Source: an uncultured Sphingomonas sp. (GTDB lineage: Bacteria; Pseudomonadota; Alphaproteobacteria; Sphingomonadales; Sphingomonadaceae). From it: a stretch of DNA of 64,000 nt. Each line of letters opens with the position of its first letter. Position 1 is the first letter of the stretch. Below, piece after piece: positions 45,588-53,010 of this stretch. Below the pieces are notes generated by a model. That model had not been told where the DNA came from, searched no databases, and saw only the letters and a list, made by a program, of their open reading frames with translations. The stretch is taken from assembly GCA_946482655.1 (NCBI GenBank), contig CAMLSA010000005.1, forward strand, positions 5,848 to 69,847, in the 5' to 3' direction. The position numbers were made by a program, and so were the translations under genes.

Positions 45588-46427
45588 ATGAACTTAAAAA
45601 ATCCCATCGACGGCGACATGTCCCCGTTGCGTGGAGCATTGCCGGTCGGCGAAGGTGGCGCGATGGAATTCGCTCCCTTGTCGGGAACCTTTGGAGCGCT
45701 GGCGCTGCATACCGATCTGGCCGCGCCGCTCGGCACCGACCGGATCGAGCAACTCAGGGATGCGCTCTACCGGCACAAGGTGATCGTGTTTCGCAATCAG
45801 CATGATGTCGGTCCGGGCGAGCTGCTGGAATTGGCGAGGCATTTTGGCGAGCCGGAGACCGCGGCCCATCACAGCTTTCCGGATGTGGAGGGATTTCCGG
45901 GCGTGAAGCTGTTGGTGACCGATGCGGCCGATCGTCCGGAGCCTATGGATACCTGGCACACCGATGGGGCGACACGGAAGTCGACGAAAGCGGTGACGCT
46001 GCTTCAAGCCATCGACGTGCCGCCCTATGGGAGAGACACCGCCTTCTGCGATATGGAAGCGATATATAACAGTCTTTCGCCTGCGCTCCAGGCGATGCTC
46101 GAGGGTCTCACGGCAAGGCATGCATATGGGCCGCGGGCTGCGCATGTCCCCCCGCAGGAGCATCCGGTGGTGAAGGTGAATCCAGTGACGGGGCGCAAGT
46201 CACTCTACGTCAGCCGCCTTTACACCGACCCGATCATCGGCTTGAAGCAGGACGAGAGTAATGCGTTACTCCAGATGCTTTTCGCAAAGGCCAATCTGCT
46301 GGAGTTCCAGCTTCGTGTCGCATGGGAGCCGGGCACCCTCATCATGTGGGACAATGAAGTGACGCAGCATTATGTCGTCATGGATCGAGCGTATAGACGG
46401 GTGATGCACCGGGTGATGGCGCTCTGA
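45588..46427 (+). CDS. TauD-family dioxygenase linked to sulfite oxidation genes
   Basis: The protein of 279 residues has His124 and Asp126 (TWHTDG) and His261 (TQHYVV) as iron ligands. The reading start may be the ATG at 45588 or a GTG at 45582; GAGGTGG lies upstream. TauD enzymes hydroxylate the carbon bearing a sulfonate, giving an aldehyde and sulfite. The next two genes encode a SoxC-like molybdoenzyme and a cytochrome, which would oxidise the sulfite. This context favours a sulfonate or sulfate-ester substrate over other TauD roles. Confidence 0.88.
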   Translation: MNLKNPIDGDMSPLRGALPVGEGGAMEFAPLSGTFGALALHTDLAAPLGTDRIEQLRDALYRHKVIVFRNQHDVGPGELLELARHFGEPETAAHHSFPDVEGFPGVKLLVTDAADRPEPMDTWHTDGATRKSTKAVTLLQAIDVPPYGRDTAFCDMEAIYNSLSPALQAMLEGLTARHAYGPRAAHVPPQEHPVVKVNPVTGRKSLYVSRLYTDPIIGLKQDESNALLQMLFAKANLLEFQLRVAWEPGTLIMWDNEVTQHYVVMDRAYRRVMHRVMAL

Positions 46428-46449
46428 CGGCGCGTGGGGAGACTATGGC

Positions 46450-47694
46450 ATGGGCCGCTCGTCGCCGCTCGATCATTCCGTGCAAAGGCGCTCTCTGCTG
46501 AAGGCTGCCGCGGGCGGCGCATCCTTCGCGATCGGTGCGGCGGTGCAGGGGCCCGTCGAGGCGAGTCCGGCGGGTATGAAGGCTCCGGGTGCGGGCTTCA
46601 GCGACTATGGCGGACCCTCGCCGCACGAGGCCGGCGTCCGACGCGAATCCAGATCTGTGAGGGGATATCCGCTGGCCGGGAGCAGCTGGACTCCGCTGCA
46701 TCGTCTTGAAGGAACCATAACTCCGAACGGCCTGCACTTCGAACGCCACCACAACGGCGTGCCCGATATAAAACCGGGAACGCACCGGCTGGTCGTCCAC
46801 GGGATGGTAAGACGTCCGCTCGTCTTCACGATCGACAGTCTCCACCGCTATCCGATGGAAAGCCACATTCATTTCATCGAGTGCGCGGGGAACAGCGCGC
46901 TCAACTGCTTTGCCGAGCCCCCGGCGAAGGACGCCGGCGAACTCCACGGCCTGCTCTCGGTCTCGCAGTGGACAGGCGTAAGCCTCGCCACGATCCTCGA
47001 AGAGGCAGGCATGCTGCCGGGGGCGTCGTGGGTGATTGCGGAAGGCGCGGATGGTGCGGGGATGGCGCGCAGCATTCCACTCGAGAAGTGCCGCGATGAT
47101 GCCCTGCTCGCGCTCTATCAGAACGGCGAAGCGCTTCGACCCGAACAGGGATATCCATTGCGTCTCCTTCTGCCCGGCTTCGAAGGCAACACTCAGATAA
47201 AGTGGCTTCATCGGCTGAACGTGGTTTCGGGACCGGCTCATTCCCGCGAGGAGACCGCTCGCTACACGCAGCTGCTGCCCGACGGCAGATCGCGACAGTT
47301 CGATTTTGAGATGAGGACCAAGTCCGTCATTCTGCGGCCGTCATTCGGCCTGACGATGCGGGGACCGGGCTTCTATGAGATATCGGGCATCGCCTGGTCG
47401 GGGCGCGGGCGCATCAGATCGGTGGAAGTTTCCGACGATGGAGGTTCGAGCTGGACAATGGCGCGGCTCGATGAACCGGTTTTACCAAGGTCGGTGACTC
47501 GCTTCCGCCTGCCTTGGAGATGGCAGGGCGCGCCTGCGGTTCTGATGAGCCGCGCTACCGACGAATCCGGTGACGTCCAGCCGCTGCGATCCGACTGGAT
47601 AAGGCAGTTCGGCGCACAGCAATTTTACCACAACAATTCAATTCAGGCCTGGTCGATCTCGCGCCAGGGGGAAATCGGCAATGTGTATTCGTGA
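46450..47694 (+). CDS. soxC: SoxC-like molybdopterin sulfite/sulfane dehydrogenase
   Basis: The 414-residue protein has a Tat signal (QRRSLLKAAAGG), so it folds in the cytoplasm and acts in the periplasm. The sulfite-oxidase fold carries the molybdenum-ligand Cys145 in HFIECAGNS. Stretches such as EETARYTQLLPDGRSRQF, RGPGFYEISGIAWSGRGRIR and TRFRLPW are SoxC-type. No soxXYZAB genes are present, so a separate sulfite dehydrogenase role fed by the TauD enzyme is more likely than thiosulfate oxidation. The cytochrome gene overlaps its 3' end by 14 bases and should encode the electron acceptor. Confidence 0.88.
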   Translation: MGRSSPLDHSVQRRSLLKAAAGGASFAIGAAVQGPVEASPAGMKAPGAGFSDYGGPSPHEAGVRRESRSVRGYPLAGSSWTPLHRLEGTITPNGLHFERHHNGVPDIKPGTHRLVVHGMVRRPLVFTIDSLHRYPMESHIHFIECAGNSALNCFAEPPAKDAGELHGLLSVSQWTGVSLATILEEAGMLPGASWVIAEGADGAGMARSIPLEKCRDDALLALYQNGEALRPEQGYPLRLLLPGFEGNTQIKWLHRLNVVSGPAHSREETARYTQLLPDGRSRQFDFEMRTKSVILRPSFGLTMRGPGFYEISGIAWSGRGRIRSVEVSDDGGSSWTMARLDEPVLPRSVTRFRLPWRWQGAPAVLMSRATDESGDVQPLRSDWIRQFGAQQFYHNNSIQAWSISRQGEIGNVYS

Positions 47695-48331
47695 CGGCGG
47701 CTGGGCCCCTCGGTGCTCGATCGCGCTGTTCACCGCCGCAGCACAATTGCTCATCGGCTGCAATCCGCCCAAATTGCTGCCCCACCAGGAACGGGGCGCT
47801 GTCCGCCCCGGCCACGCCGCGCGACCGGCGAAGGAGGGGCCGGATCTCGGCATCGCGCTGACCGAGCCCGAAGCGCGGCGGATCGACATCACCATCCTGC
47901 CGGATGGCACGGGCCTTCCAGCGGGCAGCGGCAATGCCGGGCAGGGCGCCGAGCTTTTCGCCAGCCACTGCGAAGCGTGTCACGGCAAGGAGGGGAGGGG
48001 CGGCGTAGGCGACATTCCGCGGTTGACGGGGGGCGTCGGTAGTCTGGCGTCTCGGAGCCCGGTGAGGACGGTCAACAGCTTCTGGCCCTATGCACCCTTG
48101 ATATTCGACTATGTGTGGCGGACGATGCCGCCCACCGCACCCCAGTCGCTCTCCGCCGATGATACCTATTCGGTCGTCGCCTATATCTTATCGATCGACA
48201 ACATTGTGCCCGAGACGACCACCGTCGATCGTGCCCTTCTGCCGAAGGTCTCGATGCCCAATCGGAACGGCTTCATCTCCTTCTGGCCTCCACGCGGGGA
48301 GGCCTCGATCCCACCAAGGAGACCGGGCTAG
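47681..48331 (+). CDS. c-type cytochrome, partner of SoxC-like enzyme
   Basis: The 216-residue protein has one heme-c site, CEACH with Cys97, Cys100 and His101, and a likely axial ligand Met149 (RTMPPTAPQSLS). The N-terminal hydrophobic stretch ends LLIGC, which may be a lipobox anchoring it to the membrane. SoxD and SorB cytochromes take electrons from SoxC/SorA-type enzymes. The 14-base overlap with the SoxC-like gene supports a two-subunit dehydrogenase passing electrons from sulfite to the respiratory chain. Confidence 0.87.
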   Translation: MCIRDGGWAPRCSIALFTAAAQLLIGCNPPKLLPHQERGAVRPGHAARPAKEGPDLGIALTEPEARRIDITILPDGTGLPAGSGNAGQGAELFASHCEACHGKEGRGGVGDIPRLTGGVGSLASRSPVRTVNSFWPYAPLIFDYVWRTMPPTAPQSLSADDTYSVVAYILSIDNIVPETTTVDRALLPKVSMPNRNGFISFWPPRGEASIPPRRPG

Positions 48332-48538
48332 CCGAGGTGCGGCCGCGCCCCGCCGGCCCAACCGGGTATTTCCGCACGCCATGAGTGCGATAATGCGCAT
48401 AGGGCGGATCCAGCTTTTACTATACCGATCTTCATAGCTGATTGCGTGAAAACCGTTCATACTGCGGATATATTCATTTTCCAAATAACAAACCGAGAAG
48501 TTGGATAGTTTTTCTTTAAAGTGCCGGCAGGAGGGACA

Positions 48539-49852
48539 GTGAAGGAGAAATCTTCCGGCGGAAATTTGGTCAGTGCCGAGAAATCCGGGCTCGGAAATGC
48601 CTGGCTCGCGCTTGCCATGCTTACGCTGGTGAACATCCTGCTCAATCTCGACCGGACGCTGCCACAGCTCGTCATAGAACCCATCAAGCAGGAATTCCGC
48701 CTCTCCGACGGGCAGGCCGGCATCATATTGGGCATTGCCTTCGGCGCTCCGTTCGGCATTGCCGGCTTGACCTTGGGCCCGCTGATCGACCGCCTCAACC
48801 GAAAGCGCTTTCTGGCCGGCTTGCTCGCGGTCTGGAGCATCATGACGTTCGTCACCGGCCTTGCGACGAACTACGTCCACTTGCTGCTCGCGCGTGCCGG
48901 TCTCGGTGCTGCGGAAGCTCCCGCCACATCGGTCGCGATGTCGATGATCGGGGACACCTTTCGCCCGGAACGCCGCTCCACGGCCCTGGGATTCTTCAAG
49001 ATCGGCGTACCGCTGGGAATCCTGCTGGCGGGCTTGTCGGCGAGCTATCTCGGTGATGTCTATGGTTGGCGCGCCGTATTCTTCGTTGCCGGGCTTCCGG
49101 GTGTGATCCTCGCGGCGGCACTGCTTGTCACCGTGCGCGAGCCGCGGCGCGGCGCGCTTGAAATGGACGGGCCGGTGCAACCGGCACCGTATCGCGCCGC
49201 ACTGAAATTCCTGCTTTGCAATCGCGTGATGACGCCGTTCATGTTCGCCATGCTGCTGTCGGTCCTGAGCTCGGCGGCATTGGCCGGCTTCTCGGCGCCA
49301 TTTCTCCAACGCACCTACCATGCATCCCTCAAGGAGGTCGGCATCTATCTGGCGGTGGCGTCCGCCCTCGGAGCGCTGAGCCCGATCCTCGTCGGCATAT
49401 TGGCCGACAGGCTGACGGCCTCCCGAGGCTATCACATGATATTCAATTTTCTCACGCTTTATCTGTCGATCATCGGTGCCGTGGCGATCGGCATGATCAT
49501 GGTTCCGTTCAAGGAAGCGTCGGTCTTCTTCTTCGTTCTTTGGTATGTGTTGAATTTGGGATTTACCACTCCCTGCTACGCAACCGTGCTGACGCTTACC
49601 CCGATAGGTATGCGCGGCACGATTCTGTCGATGGTCATGGTCAGCAACATGTGTGTCGGCTTTGGAACGGGGCCCGTGATCGTGGGCTTCGCGTCTGACC
49701 ACATCGGGGGGCCGCACGCACTGCGCTATGCGCTAGTCATCGTGGTCGGCGTCGGCATGGCGCTGTCCACCTTCCTGGCCTTTCTCGCCGGTCGTGGCGC
49801 GTCCCGCGCATCTCGCGGGGATTCGTCCCCCCTCGCCGCCATGGCGCATTGA
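48539..49852 (+). CDS. MFS transporter (spinster-like)
   Basis: The 437-residue membrane protein has about 12 hydrophobic segments and MFS motifs (GLTLGPLIDRLNRKRFL between helices 2 and 3, and RAGLGAAEAPATSVAMSMIGD). It starts at a GTG after CAGGAGGGA; a GTG at 48521 is an alternative. A 207-base gap without any gene separates it from the cytochrome gene. The substrate may be an organic acid or the sulfonate after passage through the outer membrane. Confidence 0.88.
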   Translation: MKEKSSGGNLVSAEKSGLGNAWLALAMLTLVNILLNLDRTLPQLVIEPIKQEFRLSDGQAGIILGIAFGAPFGIAGLTLGPLIDRLNRKRFLAGLLAVWSIMTFVTGLATNYVHLLLARAGLGAAEAPATSVAMSMIGDTFRPERRSTALGFFKIGVPLGILLAGLSASYLGDVYGWRAVFFVAGLPGVILAAALLVTVREPRRGALEMDGPVQPAPYRAALKFLLCNRVMTPFMFAMLLSVLSSAALAGFSAPFLQRTYHASLKEVGIYLAVASALGALSPILVGILADRLTASRGYHMIFNFLTLYLSIIGAVAIGMIMVPFKEASVFFFVLWYVLNLGFTTPCYATVLTLTPIGMRGTILSMVMVSNMCVGFGTGPVIVGFASDHIGGPHALRYALVIVVGVGMALSTFLAFLAGRGASRASRGDSSPLAAMAH

Positions 49853-49862
49853 AGGTCTTCCT

Positions 49863-50885
49863 ATGCGCGCCTATCACATTGATCGAGCCGGTTCGCTGGA
49901 TGGCCTCGTCTATCGGGAGAGCCTGGAGGATCGCGCGCCGGGGAACGGCGAGGTTCTGGTGGAGATCCGCGCGGCGTCGATAAACCAGCGTGACCTCGCG
50001 GTTCTGTACGATCGATACACGCATGGGATCCGGCCAGGCCTGGTTCCGCTGTCCGACAGCGGCGGAGAGGTCATCGCGGTCGGCCACGGCGTTTCGCGAT
50101 TTCGCGTAGGCGACCGCGTGGTGACCAATGTCCTCCAACGCTGGGTCGCCGGCGAGCGGCTGCCCCATTATTCCGGATCGGGCCTCGGCGGAAGCTGGGA
50201 CGGCGTGTTGCGCGAACGCGGGGTCTTTCCCGAGGACGGGCTTCTTCCGATGCCCGGTCATCTCAGCTTCCGGGAGGGCGCCGCCTTCGGTTTGAGCTCG
50301 CTCGCGGCCTGGTCGGCGCTGACCCGCGGCAAGTCGCTGCGGGCGGGCGATGCGGTGCTCATCCAGGGCAGCGGAAACGTATCGCTTTTTGCGTTGCAGT
50401 TCGCCCGGCTGCTGGGGGCGAGGGTGATCGCGCTCACCGGCGAGGCGGACAAGGTTGCACGCCTTCGCGAGCTCGGCGCGGAAATGGTGATCGATCGGAG
50501 CGCGACGCCGGAGTGGACGGGGGCGGTGCTCGACCATACAGGCGGCAAGGGCGTCGACAGGATCGTCGACGTGGTGGGCCCAGCGATGCTTGCACAATCC
50601 CTCGGCGTTCTTGCGATGAATGGTCAGCTCAGCCTCGTCGGCATGTTGGGAGGAGCGAGGAACGTTGATATTTCTCCGTTGCTGCGCGCCGCGTTGACGA
50701 TCGAAGGGATCGGGGGCGGCAGTTGCCAGGAATTCGCGCAACTGCTTGATGCCGTGCGCGCCGCGCAGCTTCGCCCTGTGATTCATCGGGTTTTCGATTT
50801 CGCGGATGCGCCTATGGCGTTCATGCACATGCAGGCGGATCGGTTCGGTAAGACCATAATCAGGATGACGTATGACGATGAATAA
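49863..50885 (+). CDS. Zinc-independent alcohol dehydrogenase/quinone reductase-like protein
   Basis: The 340-residue MDR-family protein has the GroES-like N-terminal domain (ASINQRDLAVLYD, DSGGEVIAVG) and a Rossmann domain with VLIQGSGNVSLFALQFA. The usual catalytic-zinc cysteine and structural zinc cysteines are not seen, which points to the quinone-oxidoreductase-like group. It would reduce an enone, ketone or aldehyde with NADPH. It starts 11 bases after the MFS gene and overlaps the next gene by 14 bases. Confidence 0.87.
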   Translation: MRAYHIDRAGSLDGLVYRESLEDRAPGNGEVLVEIRAASINQRDLAVLYDRYTHGIRPGLVPLSDSGGEVIAVGHGVSRFRVGDRVVTNVLQRWVAGERLPHYSGSGLGGSWDGVLRERGVFPEDGLLPMPGHLSFREGAAFGLSSLAAWSALTRGKSLRAGDAVLIQGSGNVSLFALQFARLLGARVIALTGEADKVARLRELGAEMVIDRSATPEWTGAVLDHTGGKGVDRIVDVVGPAMLAQSLGVLAMNGQLSLVGMLGGARNVDISPLLRAALTIEGIGGGSCQEFAQLLDAVRAAQLRPVIHRVFDFADAPMAFMHMQADRFGKTIIRMTYDDE

Positions 50886-51885
50886 GAAGCATCTAGGCAA
50901 CAGCGGCCTGCTGGTATCCAGGCTGTGCCTTGGAGCGATGATGTTCGGTGGGGCCACCGAGGACGCCCAGGCGCAGCGTATCATCGCTGACGCGGAGGAT
51001 CGCGGCGTCAATTTCGTCGACACGGCCGACGTCTACAATGATGGGCGATCCGAGGCGGTGGTCGGCGCGGCGCTTGCCGGCCGTCGGGACAACTGGATCG
51101 TCGCCACCAAGTTCGGCGCGGGGGCCGGCGCTGGCGATCCAAATCGGCGGGGACAATCGCGGCGCTGGATCATCGCGAGCGTCGAGGCTAGCCTGCGCCG
51201 CCTGCACATGGATCATATAGACATCCTTTATTTCCACATGAGCTTCGGCGATGCGACTCTGCCGCAGGCATTGCGGGCGATCGGCGACCTCATCAGCCAG
51301 GGAAAGATCCGCTACTACGGAATCTCCAATTTTACCGCGTGGCGCCTCGGTCTCGTGTGTCAGCTGGCCGATCAGCTGAACATTGACCGCCCGGTGGTCA
51401 GCCAGCCCCCTTACAGCATCGTCGATCGGACGGCGGAGCGGGAGCATCTGCCCGCCGCGCGACACTATGGATTGGGCGTCGTCAGCTATAGCCCGCTCGC
51501 GCGAGGCATACTGACCGGCAAATATGGTTCCGGCGCGAAGCCGTCCGAGGATAGCCGTGTCGGCCGCAACGATTTCCGGATCATGCAGACCGAATGGCGA
51601 CCGGAGTCGCTTCTGGTCGCTGAAAAGATCGCTTCCCGCGCCGCTGCTCGGGGGATGTCCTCAATCGATTTCGCGATCGGCTGGGTTCTGGCCAATCCTG
51701 CGATTACCTCGGTTATCGCCGGTCCGCGCACCGAGGAGCAGTGGCGATCCTATATCTCCGCCGCCTCGATCGCTCTCGATGCGGAGGATGAGCTGTTCAT
51801 AGACCGACTGGTGGCGCCCGGGCATCCCTCGACCCCTGGCTATAACGATCCGCTCTACCCCGTCGAGGGGCGCTTCCTGCCATGA
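50872..51885 (+). CDS. Aldo/keto reductase
   Basis: The 337-residue TIM-barrel reductase has NFVDTADVYNDGRSE with catalytic Asp and Tyr, ATKFG with Lys and IDILYFHMS with the histidine, completing the AKR tetrad. The C-terminal half has SVIAGPRTEEQW for NADPH. The ATG at 50872 overlaps the previous gene by 14 bases; an ATG at 50878 is also possible. It probably reduces a carbonyl made by the TauD reaction or a related intermediate. Confidence 0.9.
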   Translation: MTMNKKHLGNSGLLVSRLCLGAMMFGGATEDAQAQRIIADAEDRGVNFVDTADVYNDGRSEAVVGAALAGRRDNWIVATKFGAGAGAGDPNRRGQSRRWIIASVEASLRRLHMDHIDILYFHMSFGDATLPQALRAIGDLISQGKIRYYGISNFTAWRLGLVCQLADQLNIDRPVVSQPPYSIVDRTAEREHLPAARHYGLGVVSYSPLARGILTGKYGSGAKPSEDSRVGRNDFRIMQTEWRPESLLVAEKIASRAAARGMSSIDFAIGWVLANPAITSVIAGPRTEEQWRSYISAASIALDAEDELFIDRLVAPGHPSTPGYNDPLYPVEGRFLP

Positions 51886-52709
51886 CCGCGTCATCGCCTG
51901 AGATCGCCCTGAACGACGGCGGCAGCATCCCGGCGCTTGGGCTCGGGGTGATGTTCGTGCCGGCCGCGGAGGTTCCCGCGCTGATGGAGGACGCGGTTCG
52001 GCTGGGCTACCGGCATTTCGACACGGCGACGCATTATCATAACGAAGCGGGCGTCGGAGAGGGGCTGACCAGGATCGAGATCGCGCGCGACGAGCTTTTC
52101 GTGACTACCAAATTACCCAACAACCACCACGGCTATGATGAGGCGCTGCGCGCGTTCGACGCCAGCGAAAAGGCCATCGGCAGGATCGATCTCTATCTCA
52201 TCCACTGGCCCCAGCCGCCAAAGGGCCGGTATCTCGACTGCTGGCGTGCGCTGGTGCGCCTGCGGGAGGAAGGACGGGTTCGATCCATCGGTGTGGCCAA
52301 TTTTCCCTCGGCCCTGATGACCGAACTGGTCGGCGAAACCGGCGTGTGGCCAGCGGTCAACCAGATCGAGCTCCATCCTCGCTACCAGCAGTACGAACTC
52401 CGCGCTTTCCACGCGCAGCACGGTATCGTCACCCAATCGTGGAGCCCGCTCGAGCATGGCCGCGCGCTCGGCGATCCGACCATTCAGGCGATTGCCATGC
52501 GGCATGGGCGCAGTCCTGCCCAGATCATCCTGCGGTGGCATATCGACAACGGCCTCGTCGTGATTCCCAAAGCGGCCGATCGCGAGCATCTGCGCGCCAA
52601 CTTCGAGGCTCTCGACGTGCGACTGAGCGCGGCGGACATGGCCGCCATCGCCGAGCTGCACCGCCCCGACGGTTGCTTTGGTCCCGATCCGATGCAGCAT
52701 GTGACATAA
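51882..52709 (+). CDS. Aldo/keto reductase (AKR5-like)
   Basis: The 275-residue reductase has HFDTATHYHNEAGVGEG with Asp and Tyr, the Lys in VTTKLPN and YLIHWPQP with the histidine, as in 2,5-diketogluconate reductase relatives. Its start overlaps the previous stop (ATGA). With the upstream AKR it gives two reductases of different subfamilies in one operon, so two carbonyl substrates or stereoisomers may be handled. It is the last gene of the cluster. Confidence 0.9.
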   Translation: MTASSPEIALNDGGSIPALGLGVMFVPAAEVPALMEDAVRLGYRHFDTATHYHNEAGVGEGLTRIEIARDELFVTTKLPNNHHGYDEALRAFDASEKAIGRIDLYLIHWPQPPKGRYLDCWRALVRLREEGRVRSIGVANFPSALMTELVGETGVWPAVNQIELHPRYQQYELRAFHAQHGIVTQSWSPLEHGRALGDPTIQAIAMRHGRSPAQIILRWHIDNGLVVIPKAADREHLRANFEALDVRLSAADMAAIAELHRPDGCFGPDPMQHVT

Positions 52710-52725
52710 TCGTCGGGAAGGCGGA

Positions 52726-52749
52726 TCGACGCGCGGAGCGGCGCGTCGA
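52726..52749 (+). terminator. Perfect hairpin after the last aldo/keto reductase gene
   Basis: TCGACGCGC (52726-52734) and GCGCGTCGA (52741-52749) form a perfect nine-base stem with a six-base loop, 17 bases after the stop codon. No U-run follows. Position at the end of the operon suits termination. Confidence 0.5.
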
Positions 52750-52865
52750 GGAGCTTCGAGAGGCTCATGAATCGGCCGTTCAGATCCTCCAGATCCTCGC
52801 CGAGGCGCCTGGAGGAAAGCCTGGAGCGAAACGGCGGCGCCAGCCGTTCGAAGTTCGGTCCGAAT

Positions 52866-52940
52866 TGGCTCCCCGGGCCTGATTCGAACAGGCGGCCGTC
52901 CGATTAACAGTCGGATGCTCTACCGCTGAGCTACCGGGGA
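52866..52940 (-). tRNA. tRNA-Asn (GTT)
   Basis: On the minus strand the sequence folds as a cloverleaf of 75 bases including an encoded CCA. The acceptor stem is TCCCCGG with CCGGGGA, the D arm contains AGCTCAGCGGTAGAG, the anticodon loop reads CTGTTAA with GTT, and the T loop contains TTCGAAT. The 3' end points towards the catabolic region. Confidence 0.95.
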
Positions 52941-53010
52941 TCACATTTCCGCCAAGGCGAGGCGCGCCTATAGCAGCGGCTTCTCTGGCCTTGCAACCCT
53001 TTAGACGCAG

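Noticed and set aside
46450..48331. Part of a complete Sox thiosulfate oxidation operon
   Set aside because: No soxX, Y, Z, A or B gene is found around the SoxC-like and cytochrome genes.
48188..49717. Minus-strand open frame opposite the MFS transporter
   Set aside because: His/Arg/Gln-rich shadow frame of a clear MFS gene.
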